Shown here in pieces: positions 6,452 through 8,241 of a stretch of DNA of 8,241 nucleotides (its first letter is position 1; the number at the start of each line of letters is the position of its first letter). This DNA comes from an uncultured Phenylobacterium sp. Lineage in GTDB: Bacteria > Pseudomonadota > Alphaproteobacteria > Caulobacterales > Caulobacteraceae. Where the stretch lies: the NCBI GenBank assembly GCA_945952355.1, contig CAMFIW010000094.1, positions 1 through 8,241 on the forward strand, written 5' to 3'. A model generated the notes under the pieces. The model was not told the origin of the DNA. It saw nothing but the letters and a program-made list of their open reading frames with translations, and searched no databases. A program made the translations under genes and the position numbers.

Positions 6452-6521
6452 CGCCGCCTCTCTTGTGTTCGCGCGAAGCTTCGAAAAGCTCCGGAGGCGC
6501 CGCGGGGCCCCACGCCCCGGC

Positions 6522-6535
6522 GACCGAATTCGGTC
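6522..6535. repeat. 14-bp perfect palindrome GACCGAATTCGGTC
   Basis: A gapless palindrome in gene-free DNA, followed within 30 nt by further CGGT/ACCG half-like elements (GGTCACC, CCGGTAACCG). It could be a protein-binding site or half of a decayed repeat. Nothing shows which. Confidence 0.4.
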
Positions 6536-6612
6536 ACCGTCCCGACCTTTATCCGCCGGTAACCGAGGGATCGCAACGGCGACCTACTGAAATCGTGTCA
6601 TTCGCGATCCGC

Positions 6613-6684
6613 CTGTGGTTTCGCAACCACAGCTCCGCTGCCCCGAAATGGCCTTTTTCCGAGCCATCTCGCGCCACACGCGAG
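6613..6684. other. Three consecutive stem-loops, possible structured RNA
   Basis: CTGTGGTT/AACCACAG with a TCGC tetraloop (6613-6632, 8 perfect pairs); ATGGC/GCCAT with a 10-nt loop holding TTTTT (6648-6667); and immediately after it CTCGCG/CGCGAG with a 5-nt loop (6668-6684). Their regularity in a region without a good gene suggests an untranslated transcript or a 3'-UTR of the ABM gene. A 27-codon minus-strand frame (6584-6667) spans the first two hairpins but has no convincing ribosome site. Confidence 0.35.
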
Positions 6685-6796
6685 GTGCAAGTTCACATCG
6701 TCGGCTGATCGGCATCCGGTCCGGAACCTGAACAGCCCCCCCAGCCCCACCGTATCGGTGAAGGTCGGCCGACATTTCCCAACGCCCGAGAAGCGT

Positions 6797-6826
6797 AGCG
6801 TCGGCGTCCCCCCAGCGCCGCCGCTT
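6797..6826 (+). terminator. Possible terminator next to the ABM gene end
   Basis: AGCG-t-CGGCG (6797-6806) pairs with CGCCG-c-CGCT (6816-6825), with one mismatch and the 9-nt loop TCCCCCCAG, followed by TCGTTTTG on the plus strand. The U-run favours rightward termination, i.e. a plus-strand RNA from the preceding stretch. It may also slow leftward transcription just past the ABM stop. Confidence 0.38.
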
Positions 6827-6837
6827 CGTTTTGCGCG

Positions 6838-7134
6838 TCAGACCGCGGCGGGCCCGGCTTCGTAGACCTGCATCTCCGTTCGCGAGGCCGCCAGGCCGCG
6901 CACGGCGCGGACGAAGTCCAGCGACGCCGCCAGGTCGAAATGGGCCCTCAGAGCCGACGCATCGGCCCATCGCTCCACGAACACCAGTTTCAGCGGATCC
7001 TCGCAGTCGACATGCAGGTCATGGCTGATGCAGCCCGGCTCGGCGCGGGACCGGCGCGAGTGCTCCAGGCCCAGCCGCCGCACCTCCTCGAACGTGTCCG
7101 GCCTCGCTCGGATCGTACCCGTCACGATGATCAT
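6838..7134 (-). CDS. ABM-domain (YgiN-like) small monooxygenase or isomerase
   Basis: The protein has 98 residues, the standard size for a single antibiotic-biosynthesis-monooxygenase (ABM) ferredoxin-like domain. The ATG at 7134 follows GAGGAG with a good spacing. Visible family features are the first strand MIIVTGTIRARP, a helix EEVRRLGLEHSRRSRAEPGCISHDLHVD (16-43) with the usual S/A-R-x-E-P-G-C turn, a strand LKLVFVERWAD (48-58) with the conserved E-x-W, and A-x-x-A-H-F (61-66). Members dimerise and act on quinols, polyketides or reactive small molecules without cofactor, or serve as stress proteins; the substrate here is unknown. It is divergent from the PgsA-like gene across 156 nt, in which I see no convincing promoter or operator. 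Confidence 0.87.
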   Translation of the reverse strand: MIIVTGTIRARPDTFEEVRRLGLEHSRRSRAEPGCISHDLHVDCEDPLKLVFVERWADASALRAHFDLAASLDFVRAVRGLAASRTEMQVYEAGPAAV

Positions 7135-7290
7135 CGGCGCTCCTCTTTTTTCGCGGCGAACCTACGCCATCGGAGGCTTCGGCTCGACACAGGCCGTTAA
7201 GCCGCGCAGGTTTAGGATTGCAAGCCGGGGTCCGGGCGCGCGAGCGTCCGTGCGCCGACCCGCGCCGAAGACCGCCCGAGACCGAAGCGA

Positions 7291-7845
7291 ATGTTTTCCC
7301 ATCCCCTGGCCGTCGCCCGCCTGGCCCTGCTGGTTCCATTGATCTGGCTCCTGACCGCGGGCGGCAGCTTCCACTACTGGGCCGGCCTTGTGGTCTTCCT
7401 GATGTGCGGCCTCGGCAGCCTCATCGAGGGCTACCTGCCCCGCAAGACGCCCCCAACCCGCGCCGGGGCCATGCTCGACACCATGGCGGAGCGGCTGCTC
7501 ACCATCGTGGTGGTCGCCGGCTTGATCGCCTCCGGAATGCGCTCGGGCCTTGTGCTCGTGGCCAGCCTTATCCTGATCACCCGCGACGTCGTGGTGGCCT
7601 CGATCAACGAGGCCCTGCCGCAGCAGCAACTCGACATCCGGGTCGCCGGCCTGGAAAAAGGGCGCATCGCGTTCCAAATCCTGGGCTTCGGCTTCCTGAT
7701 CGCCCCGGCTTTCCCGCTGCCGGACACGATGGTCTCGTCGCGGATCCTCGGCGGCATCGCCTTGATCATCGCCGGAGCCCTCGCGCTCATCACCCTCGTC
7801 GGCTACGGGCGCCGCGCGGCCCTGGCGTTCAAAACCCAGCCCTGA
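7291..7845 (+). CDS. PgsA-like CDP-alcohol phosphatidyltransferase homologue with degenerate active site
   Basis: A 184-residue integral membrane protein with about five or six hydrophobic segments and the overall layout of phosphatidylglycerophosphate synthase: a short N-terminus, the active-site loop after the second segment, then TRDVVVASINEAL (97-109) and the K-G-R-x-x-F-Q helix (123-129) matching the PgsA R-E-L/V and K-x-K-T-x-x-Q regions. The catalytic signature D-x2-D-G-x2-A-R-x8-G-x3-D-x3-D is altered: S43 replaces the first Asp, E46 the second, P50 the Ala; the spacer is 7 rather than 8; D63 is kept; and E67 replaces the last Asp. Normally four aspartates bind the metal pair and one is the base, so normal catalysis is doubtful. 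The start is chosen by homology-like length; its ribosome site (GAAGCGA) is weak. Confidence 0.8.
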   Translation: MFSHPLAVARLALLVPLIWLLTAGGSFHYWAGLVVFLMCGLGSLIEGYLPRKTPPTRAGAMLDTMAERLLTIVVVAGLIASGMRSGLVLVASLILITRDVVVASINEALPQQQLDIRVAGLEKGRIAFQILGFGFLIAPAFPLPDTMVSSRILGGIALIIAGALALITLVGYGRRAALAFKTQP

Positions 7846-7869
7846 CCCCTTCCGCAATCCCGTCCAACC

Positions 7870-7877
7870 GCTATGGT
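7870..7877 (+). promoter_or_regulatory. Possible -10 (GCTATGGT) for the MFS gene
   Basis: This GCTA-core element lies 36 nt before the ATG at 7906 in the 60-nt gap after the PgsA-like gene. It matches only the core of the Caulobacter -10 and lacks a clear -35, so the MFS gene may also be cotranscribed with the upstream gene. Confidence 0.3.
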
Positions 7878-7905
7878 CGGCCCAACGACAAGACGCGGGG
7901 GGCGC

Positions 7906-8195
7906 ATGGCGGCGAAGCAAACGGGCGGAGAAAAGCCCGTCTTTTCAGATGGCTACAAGCAGGTCGTGCTGGGCCTGCTGGTTACGGCCTACACTTTCAA
8001 CTTCATCGACCGCACGATCATCGCCACCATCGGTCAAGCCATCAAGGCCGACCTCAAGATCACCGACACCCAGCTCGGCCTGCTCGGCGGGCTCTATTTC
8101 GCCCTGCTCTACACCTTCCTCGGAATCCCGATCGCGCGCCTTGCCGAGCGGTTCAGCCGGGTCAACATCATCGCGATCGCCATCGTGGTCTGGTC
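7906..8195 (+). CDS. MFS transporter, spinster-like, 3' truncated by adapter
   Basis: Only the first 96-97 residues are genomic. The ATG at 7906 follows a GGGGGG run that can serve as ribosome site; the ATG at 7873 overlaps the presumed -10 and adds 11 unconserved residues. After a polar N-terminus come TM1 (about 18-34) ending in FNFIDRTIIA (31-40), a loop with IGQAIKADLKITDTQLGLLGG (42-62, typical of spinster-family and sugar-phosphate-like MFS porters), TM2 (about 57-76), the motif-A-like loop GIPIARLAERFSRVN (73-87) and the start of TM3. The family exports or imports lipids, steroids, acids or drugs by proton coupling; the substrate is unknown. The frame appears to stop at 8230-8232 only because adapter sequence was read through, so a full gene of roughly 400-500 codons is expected in the genome. 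Confidence 0.88.
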
Positions 8196-8241
8196 CTGTC
8201 TCTTATACACATCTCCGAGCCCACGAGACTAGGCATGATCT
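8196..8241 (+). other. Illumina Nextera adapter contamination (not genomic)
   Basis: The 19-base transposase mosaic end CTGTCTCTTATACACATCT occupies 8196-8214, followed by CCGAGCCCACGAGAC (8215-8229), the read-2 adapter stem. Next comes TAGGCATG (8230-8237), which equals Nextera i7 index N706, and ATCT (8238-8241), the start of the P7 flow-cell sequence. In the MFS frame this translates to CLLYTSPSPRD and a stop, a peptide known as a database contaminant. These bases should be trimmed and the MFS gene labelled partial. Confidence 0.99.

Larger units (their letters stand above)
6358..6837. other. 480-nt gene-free convergent region, hairpin-rich
   Basis: This lies between the 3' ends of the small exported protein (+) and the ABM protein (-). 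Open frames cross it on both strands, but they have no ribosome site, no domain-like pattern and Arg/Pro/Ser-rich composition. It holds an unusual density of perfect stem-loops: 6429-6451, the 14-bp palindrome 6522-6535, three consecutive hairpins 6613-6684, CACCG/CGGTG (6748-6760), GTCGGCCGAC (6764-6773) and a terminator-like stem at 6797-6826. I do not recognise a tRNA, tmRNA, SRP, RNase P or known riboswitch core. Confidence 0.5.

Noticed and set aside
6584..6667. 27-codon minus-strand frame beginning MARKKAISGQ
   Set aside because: It might be a conserved microprotein, but there is no Shine-Dalgarno and its sequence is constrained by the hairpins it spans; kept only as a note in the structured-RNA entry.
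6421..6708. Plus-strand 95-codon open frame in the gene-free region
   Set aside because: No ribosome site, Pro/Ser/Arg-rich composition, and it runs through several strong hairpins.
7184..7218. Possible promoter TCGACA ... TTTAGGAT before the PgsA-like gene
   Set aside because: The spacing of 21-23 nt is too long for sigma-70 and neither box is good.
7235..7256. GC-rich hairpin GGCGCGC/GTGCGCC upstream of the PgsA-like gene
   Set aside because: Seven pairs with one G-T in very GC-rich DNA and no U-run; expected by chance.
8196..8232. Unusual C-terminus CLLYTSPSPRD as a new small membrane protein
   Set aside because: The residues are encoded by Nextera adapter sequence.
1..8241. CRISPR array, transposon, prophage, tRNA or rRNA
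   Set aside because: I saw no regularly spaced direct repeats, transposase or integrase motifs, or RNA gene signatures on either strand.

Overview
The window looks like chromosomal DNA from a high-GC alphaproteobacterium. The order Caulobacterales (a Phenylobacterium or Caulobacter relative) is the best guess. The basis is GC-rich third codon positions, GCTA-core -10-like elements upstream of several genes, and the gene content: a crotonase next to a P450, a spinster-type MFS transporter and many small exported proteins. The taxon is an inference; there is no rRNA or marker gene here.

Layout. Left edge, minus strand: the signal-peptide end of a gene cut by the window (1-77), then an exported DUF2059-like protein (168-785). 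A divergent intergenic region (786-942) carries a perfect dyad overlapping a good Caulobacter-type -10. Plus strand: a crotonase-family enzyme (943-1809) and a soluble cytochrome P450 (1870-3075), 60 nt apart and probably one catabolic operon. A composite palindromic element (3086-3199) lies between the P450 and a convergent minus-strand gene for a probable lipoprotein with a right-handed beta-helix (3224-4351). A 260-nt divergent spacer with overlapping inverted repeats leads to an exported M20-family metallopeptidase (4612-6048), then a 71-residue exported Lys/His/Ala/Pro-rich protein (6142-6357). A 480-nt gene-free convergent stretch (6358-6837) is rich in hairpins. It is followed by a minus-strand antibiotic-biosynthesis-monooxygenase-domain (ABM) protein (6838-7134), a plus-strand PgsA-like membrane protein with a degenerate catalytic motif (7291-7845), and the start of an MFS transporter (7906 onward).

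The last 46 bases (8196-8241) are not genomic. They are the Illumina Nextera transposase/i7 adapter with an index and the first bases of the flow-cell primer. The apparent stop of the MFS gene and its last 11 residues are therefore artefacts, and the sequence is a contig that ends in adapter read-through.

Apart from the crotonase/P450 pair, most genes look like independent transcription units. I see no CRISPR array, transposase, tRNA, rRNA or obvious defence system. The least ordinary biology is the PgsA-like protein that has lost catalytic acidic residues, the dyad over the crotonase promoter, the composite palindrome and the structured gene-free stretch.
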